NCBI GenBank assembly: GCA_963765135.1 | Contig: CAVXUX010000002.1 | Coordinates: 124,001-188,000, forward strand | Reading direction: 5' to 3' | DNA length: 64,000 bases | From: JACVRW01 sp963765135 | GTDB lineage: Bacteria; Actinomycetota; Thermoleophilia; Solirubrobacterales; Thermoleophilaceae | Shown here: one piece after another, positions 43,786 to 52,185 of the stretch | Position numbering within the stretch: position 1 is the first letter of the stretch | How the letters are laid out: every line of letters starts with the position of its first letter | Position numbers and translations under genes: made by a program | Notes under the pieces: model-generated | Told to the model about the DNA's origin: nothing | The model's input: the letters and a program-made list of their open reading frames with translations, nothing else | The model's database searches: none

Positions 43786-44991
43786 CTAACAGCCGCCGCC
43801 TGCGGCTTTACAGAGGTTCACGCGACCGAAGCCGAAGCTCGCGTCGCGGCCGGCCGGCCCGAGGTCGTTGACCGCGGCGTCCAGGCGGCTGCGGATCGCG
43901 GCGGCGCTGTCCGCCGGGAACACCTGCCGCAGCACGCCGGCGACCGCCGACACGTGCGGCGTGGCCATCGAGGTGCCCGAGAACGTCGCGTAGCCGCCGC
44001 CGCGCACGGTCGACAGCACGTTCACGCCGGGAGCCGCGATCTCGACGTCGGCGTTCGCGTTGGAGAAGCTCGCGCGAGCGTCGGCGGAGTCGGTCGCGGC
44101 GACCGAGACCACCTCCGCGTACGCGGCCGGGTAGTTGAGCGTGGAGTCGCCGTCGTTGCCGGCGGCCGCCACGATCAGCGCGCCGTTGCCGTTGTTCCAG
44201 GCGCTCGCGACGGCCTGCTGCAGCGTCGTCGAGGCGCCGCCGCCGAGGCTCATCGAGATCACCCTGGCGCCCTGCGAGGCGACCCAGTTGATGCAGTTGG
44301 CCACGTCGGCCGTCGAGCCGGTCCCGAGCGGGCCGCCGAGCGCCTTGCAGATGACGAGGTCGGCGTTGAATGCCACGCCCGCCACGCCGATGCCGTTGTT
44401 CGCCTTGGCGGCGATCGTGCCGGCGACGTGGCTGCCGTGGTCGTTGTCGTCGGCGCAGCTTCCGACCTGGATCGAGCCGGACATGATCGGCAGCAGGCCC
44501 TGCGACTTGGCGCAGGCGACCGTCTGGCCGCTCAGGTCCGGGTGGGTCTGGTCGATGCCGGTGTCGACGATGCCGATCTTCACCCCGCCGGTGGCGGGGA
44601 AGGCGCCCAGCCCGGCCGCGTCCCAGCCCTCGGGGGCGTCGATCCGGTCCATCCCGTAGAGCTCGCCGAAGCGCGGGTCGTTGGGGACCGCGTCGACCTT
44701 GAGGATCAGGTTCGGCTCGGCGTACTGCACGAGGCTGCTGCGGTTGAGCCGAGCCGCGACGGCCGCGGGATCGCCGCTGACGCTCACGACCTTGGCGCCC
44801 ACGCCGCTCACCGAGCTGAGCGTCTTGGTGACGCCGGTGCGGTCGAACAGCGCAACGCGCTGGGTGGTCGAGACGCCATCGGCGTACTTGACGATCACCT
44901 GGTTGGGCTCGTAGGTGGCCGCCTGCGCGGTGACCGCGCACAGCATGAGCAACATCGCGGCCAGGGCCGCGACCCCCGTCATCCTTCGCAT
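43786..44991 (-). CDS. Secreted subtilisin-like serine protease (S8)
   Basis: The 401-residue preproprotein has a signal peptide (~1-26, LCAVTAQAA), an I9-type inhibitor propeptide (NQVIVKYADGVSTTQRVALF), and a catalytic domain with Asp in VKIGIVDTGIDQTHPDL, His in DNDHGSHVAGTIAA, the Asn oxyanion in AAAGNDGDS and Ser in SGTSMATPHVSAVAGVL. Paired cysteines near the end (NLCKAAGGGC) suggest a disulfide. All catalytic residues are intact. A fragment of a second copy lies directly upstream. Confidence 0.94.
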   Translation of the reverse strand: MRRMTGVAALAAMLLMLCAVTAQAATYEPNQVIVKYADGVSTTQRVALFDRTGVTKTLSSVSGVGAKVVSVSGDPAAVAARLNRSSLVQYAEPNLILKVDAVPNDPRFGELYGMDRIDAPEGWDAAGLGAFPATGGVKIGIVDTGIDQTHPDLSGQTVACAKSQGLLPIMSGSIQVGSCADDNDHGSHVAGTIAAKANNGIGVAGVAFNADLVICKALGGPLGTGSTADVANCINWVASQGARVISMSLGGGASTTLQQAVASAWNNGNGALIVAAAGNDGDSTLNYPAAYAEVVSVAATDSADARASFSNANADVEIAAPGVNVLSTVRGGGYATFSGTSMATPHVSAVAGVLRQVFPADSAAAIRSRLDAAVNDLGPAGRDASFGFGRVNLCKAAGGGC

Positions 44992-45056
44992 CGTTCCCTC
45001 CCGAGAGAGTGCCTTCCCGGGCGAGGACTTCCCCGGGCGGGATCGAGACGAAACGT

Positions 45057-45328
45057 CTAGCAGCTGCCCCCCGCGGCCTTGCACAGGTTCAAGCGACCGA
45101 AGCCGAAGCTCGTGTCGCGGCCGGCGGGGCCGAGGTCGTCGACCGCGGCGTCGAGGCTGAAGCGGATGGCCGCGGCGTTGAAGGACGGGTGCAGCTGCCA
45201 CAGGATCCCGGCAGCGCCCGCCACGTGCGGCGTGGCCATCGACGTGCCCGACATCGTCTCGTAGCCGCCGCCGAGACTCGTCGACAGGATGTCGACCCCG
45301 GGCGCCGCGATCTCGATCGTCCGGCGCA
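45057..45328 (-). pseudogene. Relic C-terminal fragment of a second S8 protease
   Basis: About 86 residues (IEIAAPGVDILSTSLGGGYE, the Ser motif SGTSMATPHVAGAAG, SLDAAVDDLGPAGRDTSFGF, LNLCKAAGGSC) align along their whole length with the end of the adjacent intact protease. The catalytic Asp and His domains, propeptide and signal are missing, and no start codon fits. It is best read as the remainder of a tandem duplication. The surrounding gap 44992-45370 holds nothing else. Confidence 0.85.
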
Positions 45329-45370
45329 TGAGGGCGGCTTGCCCGGACCGGTCGTTACGAACCCGGCGCC

Positions 45371-45994
45371 CTAGCCCTTCAGGCTGCCGTTGCCCTGCGC
45401 ACGCTCGGCGGCGCGCTCGGCGTGGCGGATTCGCCCGAGCGCCTCGGCGAAGAGGGCCTCGAGCTGCTCGAGGCGGTCGCGCTCGGAGCGCAGCTCGAGC
45501 AGCATCTGCTTGGCGTCGAGGGCCACGTCCAGCGTGGCGGCCATGCCGTAGGCGTCGAGCTCGGCGAGCGCGGCGGGCTCGGGACGCTCCTCGGTGACCT
45601 CGGCGACGAGGTCCGCGTAGCGCTTGCGGGCGGCGGCGATGGCCTCGGCGTCGTCGGGCGCCTCGGCGTCGTCGATGAGCGGCTCGACGTCGCCGGCGGG
45701 GTAGGGGAGGTCGTCGATGCGGCGCAGCAGCCGGAACGGGCGAGTGCCTTCGACGAGCACGTTCATCCGACCGTCGTCGAAGCGCTCGAGCACCTTGCTC
45801 ACGCGAGCCGAGCAGCCGATCTCCTTGAGCCCGTCGTCGGAGAGCCAGACGATGCCGAACTCGCTCTCCTGCTCGAGGCACTGGCCGATCATCAGCTTGT
45901 AGCGGTCCTCGAAGATGTGGAGCGGCACGAGCTCGTGGGGGATCAGGACGAGGCCGAGGGGGAAGAGGGGAAAGCGCTCGATCGTCTCGGCCAT
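45371..45994 (-). CDS. LON substrate-binding-domain protein
   Basis: The 207-residue protein begins ERFPLFPLGLVLIPHELVPLHIFEDRYK, the signature of the free-standing Lon N-terminal domain, followed by EFGIVWLSDDGLKEIGCSARV and a helical C-terminus (QMLLELRSERDRLEQLEALF). It lacks the AAA+ and protease domains. Such proteins probably bind peptides or misfolded proteins, but their role is not established. It faces the S8 relic across a 42-nt gap. Confidence 0.88.
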   Translation of the reverse strand: MAETIERFPLFPLGLVLIPHELVPLHIFEDRYKLMIGQCLEQESEFGIVWLSDDGLKEIGCSARVSKVLERFDDGRMNVLVEGTRPFRLLRRIDDLPYPAGDVEPLIDDAEAPDDAEAIAAARKRYADLVAEVTEERPEPAALAELDAYGMAATLDVALDAKQMLLELRSERDRLEQLEALFAEALGRIRHAERAAERAQGNGSLKG

Positions 45995-46044
45995 CGGGTC
46001 AAGGCTAGTCCGACCGCCCGGGTGCCGCCCGCTACGGTCGCTCC

Positions 46045-47287
46045 ATGGCGACCGCCACGCCCACGGTTCCCTCTGGACCGGCTCATGTGGCGGTCGTCTC
46101 CTTCCTGGCGGCTCGGGCGGCCCCGGCCGGTGGTTTCTGGATCGCCCTGGCGGGAGGGGTCGCGATCGCTCGGGTTGCGGAGCGGCGTGGGGCTCGCCTC
46201 GGCTTCGGGGCCAGCATCGCCGCGATGCTCGAGACGGTGGCCATCATCGGCCCGGCTCGCCTCGGCATCCCGCTGACCCAGGCGGCCACGGCGCCGATGC
46301 TGGGTCGCCTGGACGCCCGCGGCTGGCGCCTCCTGCCGCAGATCCTGGCCTGCGCGGCCATCCGGGTGCTCCACAACACGGCCACCACCGCGTTCTTCAT
46401 CTGGGTCATCACCGGCGGCCTCGACGCATACGCCGGCACCTACGACGCGATCGGCCGCCACCTCGGCGTGGAGATCGGCAGCGCCGACGCCCTGGCGCTC
46501 ACCCTGGCCGGCCTGCTGGCCTGGGCGGCCTTCGCGAGCACCGTGCAGGTGCTGATCTACCGGCGCGGGCTGGCCAGCTGGGACCGGCTGGCCCACGAAT
46601 CTGACGTTGACCGCGATATAGGCGGCAAACGTCAGATTGGTGAAGCGGGAGCGCGCTGCCCCGCAGGAGCGCCGCTTCGACCCGCGCGCCATCGCCCTGG
46701 CCGCTGCCGTTGCCTTTGCGCTCCTGCTCGCCAGCACCGAATGGGCGCTGCTGGCCGCGGTGGCGCTCTGGCTGGCGGTGGCGTGGGGCGCCGCGCGGCC
46801 GGACCGGCAGCCGTTGCGCGCCGGCCTCCTCTTCGCCGCCCTCCTCTCCGGCGGCGCCTTCGCCTTCGCCCTCGGCGGTGGGCTCGGCCTCGACGTGGCG
46901 GCCCGGCGCGCCGCTCGGGCCGCCCTGCTCGTCCTCACGGCGACCTGGCTGCGCGGCGCCGCCGGCGCCGACGGGCTGAGGGAGGTCTCGCGGCGCGCGC
47001 TGGGTCGCCTGCGCCGGCTGCCCGCGCTCCCCGAGGCCTCCTTGGTGCTCGATCAGATCGCTTCCGAGGGCCGGCTTGCCGCGGCGGCCCGGACGCTCGA
47101 GCAGCAGCTCCGAGGGGTGCCCAAGCGGGCTATGCCGTTCGTGGACGCCGTGCTGCGCTGGGTCGTGCGCGAAGCGAGCCGACCGCACACGCCCGCGCCG
47201 CGCCCAGCGATCGAGCTGCGCGCCAGGCCGATCGACCTGGTGCTCCTCGTTGCTGCCGTCGTACCCGCGGCTACGCTGGCGCTCTAG
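46045..47287 (+). CDS. Polytopic membrane protein gene interrupted by a 43-nt palindromic repeat
   Basis: The N-terminal part (185 residues from ATG 46045, several helices such as FIWVITGGLDAYAGTYDAIG and LTLAGLLAWAAFASTVQVLI) runs in one frame to WDRLAHE. The rest (KRERAAPQERRFDPRAIALA, then further helices, ending VLLVAAVVPAATLAL) is in the next frame. The junction is exactly the repeat at 46600-46642. Deleting those 43 nt joins the two parts in frame as a 399-residue protein. Alternatively these are two genes, the second starting at TTG/GTG 46637-46640 within the repeat. No family recognised; a TACGGT hexamer precedes the start by 6 nt. Confidence 0.6.
46600..46642. repeat. 43-nt palindromic repeat unit, copy 2 (inside a coding region)
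   Basis: It matches 28829-28871 with one mismatch (A for T at the 17th base). The similarity extends a few bases on both sides (ACGA before, AG after). Arms TCTGACGTT/AACGTCAGA are intact. Its length is 1 modulo 3, the size needed to cause the observed frame change in the host gene. Confidence 0.82.
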
Positions 47288-48176
47288 CCGAAACCAGCAG
47301 GTTGTAGAACAGCGCCGCCGGCAGCCTCGGCTCCAGCAGCGACCGATCCAGCCGCTGCAGCAGCAGGTAGCCGCGGTAGGCGTACACCCGCCACGCCCAC
47401 GGCACCTCCGACGGCTCGGCCGTGGCCTCGAGCGTCCGGTTGGCCCAGCCGAACAGCGACGCGGCCAGCTCCTCGCCGCCCACGCGCACGTCCTCGAAGC
47501 CGGCCGCGTCGGCGAAGCCGGACAGGTCGGCGGGCGTGAACGCGTGCACGTCCACGATCTGCTCGAGCCGGTCCTCCTCTCCCGGAGCGCTGCCGTTGCC
47601 GTTGCGAGAGCTGGCGCCCACCAGCGCCCGCCACAGCGGCGCCACGGCCAGCGCGCCGCGCTTCGGCACCGTGGAGATGCGATCGCCGTAGCGTGACGGC
47701 TCCCCGCAGAACGCCACCACCCCGCCGGGGCGCAGCACGCGCCGGAACTCGCGGAAGGCGCCCTCCAGGTCGGGCAGGTGGTGCAGCACGGCGTGGCCGA
47801 AGACGAGGTCGAATGACGCGTCCTCGAACGGAAGCGAAGCCGCCTCGCAGGCGACCGTCTCGACAGCCAGGCCGAGCTCGTCGGCCGAGGCCGACAGGGC
47901 CCGGAGCATTCCCGGCGAGATGTCGGAGGCCACGGCCGAGCGGATCACGCCGGCGCGCATCAGGTTGAGCGTGAAGTAGCCGGTGCCCGCCCCGATCTCG
48001 AGGGCACGGTCGAACCCGCCGCTCGGGAGCGTGCCGAGCGCCTTGCGCAGCTTGCCGGCGACCTGCGCCTGGCCGACCTCGTCGTAGCCGATGCCCCACT
48101 TGGAGTCGTAGTGCTCGGCGGCGAGGTCGTGGTAGCGCACGTTCGCGTCGCGGATCGTTTCGGCGGGGGCCGGCAT
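47271..48176 (-). CDS. SAM-dependent methyltransferase (UbiE/COQ5-like)
   Basis: The 301-residue class I methyltransferase has RALEIGAGTGYFTLNLM (motif I), SDISPGMLRAL, LPFEDASFDLVFGHAVLHHLPD (motif II/III) and FRRVLRPGGVVAFCGEPSR. The C-terminal 120 residues hold a low-complexity Asn/Gly/Ser linker and a variable lid domain that sets the substrate. It is divergent from the second methyltransferase gene (36 nt between starts), so the two could be coregulated. Substrate unknown. Confidence 0.87.
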   Translation of the reverse strand: MPAPAETIRDANVRYHDLAAEHYDSKWGIGYDEVGQAQVAGKLRKALGTLPSGGFDRALEIGAGTGYFTLNLMRAGVIRSAVASDISPGMLRALSASADELGLAVETVACEAASLPFEDASFDLVFGHAVLHHLPDLEGAFREFRRVLRPGGVVAFCGEPSRYGDRISTVPKRGALAVAPLWRALVGASSRNGNGSAPGEEDRLEQIVDVHAFTPADLSGFADAAGFEDVRVGGEELAASLFGWANRTLEATAEPSEVPWAWRVYAYRGYLLLQRLDRSLLEPRLPAALFYNLLVSARAPA

Positions 48177-48212
48177 GGCTGGCGCAGGGTAATACCTAGA
48201 CTCCCTCGGCCG

Positions 48213-48959
48213 ATGCACGAGACCGTCCAGCAGCACCAGCCCGACGGCGTGCCGCCGCTCGAGCTGACGGGTGAGCGCACGCTGCCCGACGTGCCCGCCG
48301 AGAACTACTGGTTCCGCCGCCACCTGGCCGTCTACGACTGGATCGCCGAGCGCAGCGCCGGCCTCGAGGTGGTCGACATGGCGTGCGGCGAGGGCTACGG
48401 GACCGACGTGCTGGCGCGCCGCGCCCGGCGCGTGACCGGCGTCGACGCCAATCCCGACGCCTACGAGCACGCCCGCGCCAAGTACACGCGCCCCGGCGTG
48501 CGCTTCGCGCGCGACCTGATCGAGACGTACGTCCAGCCCTGCGACGCCGTCGTCTTCCTCCAGACGATCGAGCACGTCAAGCAGCCCGAGCAGGTGCTCT
48601 CCCACTTCAAGGCGATGGCGCCGACGGTCTACGTATCCACCCCGAACGTGCTCACCCTCGCCCCGGAGGGCGCCGACAAGTCGGACAACCCCTGGCATCT
48701 GCGCGAGTACCGGGCGCGCGAGTTCCGGGCGCTCTGCGAGCGAGTCTTCGACCGCGTGGAGCTGTACGGCCTCTTCCACGCCCGCAAGCTGCGGATGCAC
48801 GAGCTGGCGCTGCGCGCCGGCTGGGACGGCGTGCACGCCGCCCTGCGCGTCACCAAGCCGTTCTACGACCGCTTCACCCCGGCCATCTCGGCGCGCGACT
48901 TCGCGCTGCGCCAAGGTCCGCTCGACCGGGCGCTGGACTTCGTCGCGGTGCTGCGGTGA
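48213..48959 (+). CDS. SAM-dependent methyltransferase, Rv3030-like
   Basis: The 248-residue protein begins PLELTGERTLPDVPAENYWFRRHLAVYDWIAE, a signature I associate with the methyltransferase of the mycobacterial methylglucose lipopolysaccharide (MGLP) locus. It has motif I VDMACGEGYGTDVLARR and the conserved LYGLFHARKLRMHE near the end. It is first in a three-gene operon with GH57 and GT4 enzymes, overlapping the GH57 start by 4 bp (GTGA). It probably O-methylates a glucan or glycosyl lipid (inference). A TAGACT hexamer lies 10 nt before the start. Confidence 0.85.
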   Translation: MHETVQQHQPDGVPPLELTGERTLPDVPAENYWFRRHLAVYDWIAERSAGLEVVDMACGEGYGTDVLARRARRVTGVDANPDAYEHARAKYTRPGVRFARDLIETYVQPCDAVVFLQTIEHVKQPEQVLSHFKAMAPTVYVSTPNVLTLAPEGADKSDNPWHLREYRAREFRALCERVFDRVELYGLFHARKLRMHELALRAGWDGVHAALRVTKPFYDRFTPAISARDFALRQGPLDRALDFVAVLR

Positions 48960-50381
48960 GCTCGCGGCCCCGCGGGGCGCTGGCGCTGGTGCTCCACTCG
49001 CACATGCCGTACGTCGAGGGCTTCGGCACCTGGCCGTTCGGCGAGGAGTGGCTCTGGGAGGCCGTCGCGTGCGTGTACCTGCCGCTGCTCGAGCTGCTCG
49101 ACGGAGCGCCCGTCACGGTGGGCCTGACGCCGGTGCTGTGCGACCAGCTCGAGGCCATGCGCGGCGAGCCCGGCGATCGCTACCTGCGCTTCCTGCGCGA
49201 GATCCGCGCCGTGATCCACGCGGAGGACGCCGCCGGTCTCGAGCGCGGCGAGCGAGCCCGACCTGGCGGCCGAGGTGCGCCGCGCCGCCGGCGACTACGA
49301 GCTGGCGGACCAGGCGTTCGAGCACCGCGACCGCGACCTCTTGAAGGCGTTCGCCGACCTCGACCGCGTGGAGCTGTGGACCTCGGCCGCGACCCACGCA
49401 CTGCTGCCGATGCTCGCCACCGACGCCGGGCTGCGGCTGCAGATCGCCACCGGCACCGCGTCGCACTTGCGCCGCTTCGGCGAGTGGGGCGGCGGCTTCT
49501 GGCTGCCGGAGTGCGCCTACGAGCCGGGCCTGGAGCGCGACCTGGCCGACCACGGCGTGCGCGCCTTCTGCGTCGACCAGACCGCCGTGCCGAGGCTTCG
49601 ATCACCTGCGGCCGGTGGCGACCGAGGCCGGCCCGGTGGCCGTGCCGATCGACTGGCCGACGGTGGAGCTGGTCTGGAACGACAGCGAGGGCTACCCGGT
49701 CCACGACACCTACCGCGACTACCACCGGCGCACCGTGCACGACCTCAAGCCCTGGAACAACGCCGGCGGCCCCTACGACCGCGAGGCGGCGCTGGCGCTG
49801 GCCCGCGAGCACGCGCGCGACTTCGTCGAGCGCGCCGCGAGCCGAGTGGCCGCAGGGCGGGCTGCTCTGCTGCGCGCTCGACACCGAGCTGCTCGGCCAC
49901 TGGTGGTACGAGGGGCCGGCCTGGCTGGCCGCGGTCCTGGAGGAGGCGCCGCGCCAGGGGCTCGAGCTGGTCACGGTCAGCGAGGGGCTGGAGCGCGCCG
50001 AGCCTCAGCAGACCGACCTGGCGCCCTCCACCTGGGGCCGCGGCAAGGACCTGTCCACCTGGGACTCGCCCCGGGTGGGCCACATGGCGATCGCCGCCCG
50101 CCGAGCTGAGCTGCGAACGGTCGCCGCCACGGCCGGTCACGCGCGCCCACGGGCGGCGCTGGAGCGCGCCGCCCGCGAGCTGCTCGCGCTGCAGGCGAGC
50201 GACTGGGCGTTCATGGCCACCCGCGAGCTGGCCGGCGACTACCCGCGGCGAGCGCTTGCAGGCGCACTCGGCGGACCTGGACGCCGCGCTAGGGGCTCTG
50301 GCAGACTCCGCCGCCGTGCCGGAGCCCGCCCTGCGCCACCTCGCGCCCGACCTCGACCTGGCCGCCCTCACCTCGCCCTGA
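48956..50381 (+). CDS. GH57 1,4-alpha-glucan branching enzyme-like, four apparent frameshifts
   Basis: GH57 signatures are spread over three frames: ALVLHSHMPYVEGFGTWPFG (region 1); TSAATHALLPML; GFWLPECAYEPG with the nucleophile Glu; CALDTELLGHWWYEGP with the acid/base Asp; and the branching-enzyme tail WGRGKDLSTWDSPRVGHM. The frame changes near 49247, 49600, 49852 and 50257. Each is repaired by removing one base, giving a 473-residue protein ending AALTSP. The start GTG 48956 and the stop overlapping the GT4 start (TGATG) are both normal, which argues that the gene is intact in the organism. Rv3031 is the mycobacterial counterpart in position. Confidence 0.82.
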
Positions 50382-51571
50382 TGCGGGCGCTGATCCTGTC
50401 CTGGGAGTACCCGCCGCTGATCGAGGGCGGCCTGGCGCGCCACGTGCGCAAGCTGGCCGAGAACCTCGCCGCCCAGGACGTGGACGTGCACGTGCTGGCG
50501 CGCGGCCGCGACCAGGACCCGCCCGAGGAGGAGGCGGGCGGGGTGGTCATCCACCGCGTGCGCGAGCCCGAGCGCCCGCGCGACCTGGGCGAGTTCGTCG
50601 CCTGGATCGAGCACATGAACTCGGACATGCTCGCCACCGGAGTCGAGGTGGGGGACCGCTACGACTTCGACGTCGTGCACGGCCACGACTGGCTGGTCGC
50701 CTCGGCCGGCCACCACCTGGCCAACCGCTTCCGCGCGCCGTTCGCGGTCACGATCCACGCCACCGAGTACGGGCGCCACCAGGGCTGGGTCGACAAGCAC
50801 CCGCAGTCCTACATCCACGGCGTGGAGCGCTGGATGGCCAACCGCGCCGAGCGGGTGATCACCTGCTCGGCCTACATGCGCGAGCACGTGGCGGACATCT
50901 ACGGGCTCGAGGAGTCGCGCGTGGCGGTGATCCCGAACGGCATCGACCCCTCGGAGCTGGTGCCGGTGGACGACCTCGACACGCTCCGCGGGCGCTTCGC
51001 CCAGCCGCACGAGAAGCTCGTGCTGCTGGTCGGCCGCCTCGTCTACGAGAAGGGCTTCCAGCTCGCGCTCGAGGCGCTGCCCGGGCTGATCGAGCGGGTC
51101 GGCGACGTGCGCTTCATCGTCGCCGGCTCGGGCACCGCCGAGCACGAGCTGCGCGAGCAGGCCAGCCAGCTCGGGCTGGACGACCACGGCACGTTCCTGG
51201 GCTGGATCGGCGACGACGTGCTGCACTCGCTCTACCGGATCGCCGACCTGACGGTCGTCCCGTCGATCTACGAGCCGTTCGGCCTGGTGGCTCTCGAGGC
51301 GATGGCGTCGGGCTGCCCGTGCCTGGTGGCCGACACCGGCGGACTGCGCGAGGTCGTGCCGAACGAGGACGTGGGGCTGCGCTTCCGCTCGCGCGACCCC
51401 GGCTCGCTGTCGACGATGGCCGAGCGCCTGCTCACCGACACGGAGCTGCGCGACCGGCTCGTGGCCGAGGCCAGCGAGCACGTGCTCACGTTCGACTGGG
51501 CCGACGTCGCGCGCCAGGTCGGCGCCGTCTACCGCGAGCTGGTCAGGCCGCCCAGCCTGCGCAGCGGGTAG
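50381..51571 (+). CDS. GT4 alpha-1,4-glucosyltransferase/glycogen synthase-like (Rv3032-like)
   Basis: The 396-residue GT-B enzyme has ILSWEYPPLIEGGLARHVRKLAENL (nucleotide-sugar GG loop), DFDVVHGHDWLV, LVLLVGRLVYEKGFQLAL (the second-domain start) and the E-x7-E motif SIYEPFGLVALEAMASG. It would extend alpha-1,4-glucans from ADP- or UDP-glucose. The position directly after a GH57 branching enzyme and a methyltransferase mirrors Rv3030-Rv3031-Rv3032 of the MGLP locus. Plain glycogen synthesis is the alternative. Confidence 0.9.
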   Translation: MRALILSWEYPPLIEGGLARHVRKLAENLAAQDVDVHVLARGRDQDPPEEEAGGVVIHRVREPERPRDLGEFVAWIEHMNSDMLATGVEVGDRYDFDVVHGHDWLVASAGHHLANRFRAPFAVTIHATEYGRHQGWVDKHPQSYIHGVERWMANRAERVITCSAYMREHVADIYGLEESRVAVIPNGIDPSELVPVDDLDTLRGRFAQPHEKLVLLVGRLVYEKGFQLALEALPGLIERVGDVRFIVAGSGTAEHELREQASQLGLDDHGTFLGWIGDDVLHSLYRIADLTVVPSIYEPFGLVALEAMASGCPCLVADTGGLREVVPNEDVGLRFRSRDPGSLSTMAERLLTDTELRDRLVAEASEHVLTFDWADVARQVGAVYRELVRPPSLRSG

Positions 51572-52150
51572 CGCAGCACCACCGTCGAGATCCAGAGCGC
51601 CTCGGCGATGTGCACGCTGATGAACGCCGCCGGCACCGAGAGCAGGAACACGGCGGTCAGGCCGAAGCCGACCGTGAGCGAGGGCTCTGTCTCCTCGCGA
51701 CGGTGCTCGTGCACGAAGCCGCGGCGCAGCACGTGGGCGGTCATGACCCCGTTCACAAGCGCGACCAGCCCGAGCGTGCCGCCCAGCACGGCAGCCGCGG
51801 CCGGCCTCGACGTGTAGACGTCGTACAGCTGGGCCGAGAACGGCATCAGGACGATCAGCGCGAGGAAGAGCAGGTTGAGCGCCATCAGCGTTCTGTCGAA
51901 GCTGTGCAGCTTCTCGAACAGGTTGTGGTGGATCACCCAGAAGCGCCCTACCAGCGCGAACGCGAGCGCGTACGCGCCCAGGCTGGGGAGGATGTCGTCC
52001 ACGAGCGCGTCGCCCAGGCTCTCGCCGGCGCTGGAGGTGCGGCACCTCGACGTTGAGCACCAGCAGCGTGATCGCCACGGCCATCACGCCGTCGGTGAAA
52101 GCGGCGATGCGACCGAGGCCGCGTCCGCTGATCTGCTCGGATGCCTCCAC
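51529..52150 (-). CDS. TMEM175/DUF1211 family membrane protein, apparent frameshift near 52040
   Basis: The first helix carries the TMEM175 signature IAAFTDGVMAVAITLLVLNVEVP. The remaining helices (LGAYALAFALVGRFWVIHHNLF, LNLLFLALIVLMPFSAQL, a final GFGLTAVFLLSVPAAF) are in the next frame. Removing one base in ccagcgcc (52036-52043) gives a 206-residue protein with six helices. Bacterial members are potassium-selective or leak channels. The start is GTG 52150. It overlaps the GT4 gene tail-to-tail by 43 nt. Confidence 0.84.
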
Positions 52151-52185
52151 CTGGGAGAGCTAAGCCGCCGGACCGGATGGAGCGG

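Noticed and set aside
45057..45328. A second functional S8 protease
   Set aside because: It lacks the catalytic Asp and His, the propeptide, signal peptide and a start codon.
48956..50381. Programmed ribosomal frameshifting in the GH57 gene
   Set aside because: Four separate shifts without slippery heptamers or downstream structures are not credible as recoding; base-insertion error or decay is simpler.
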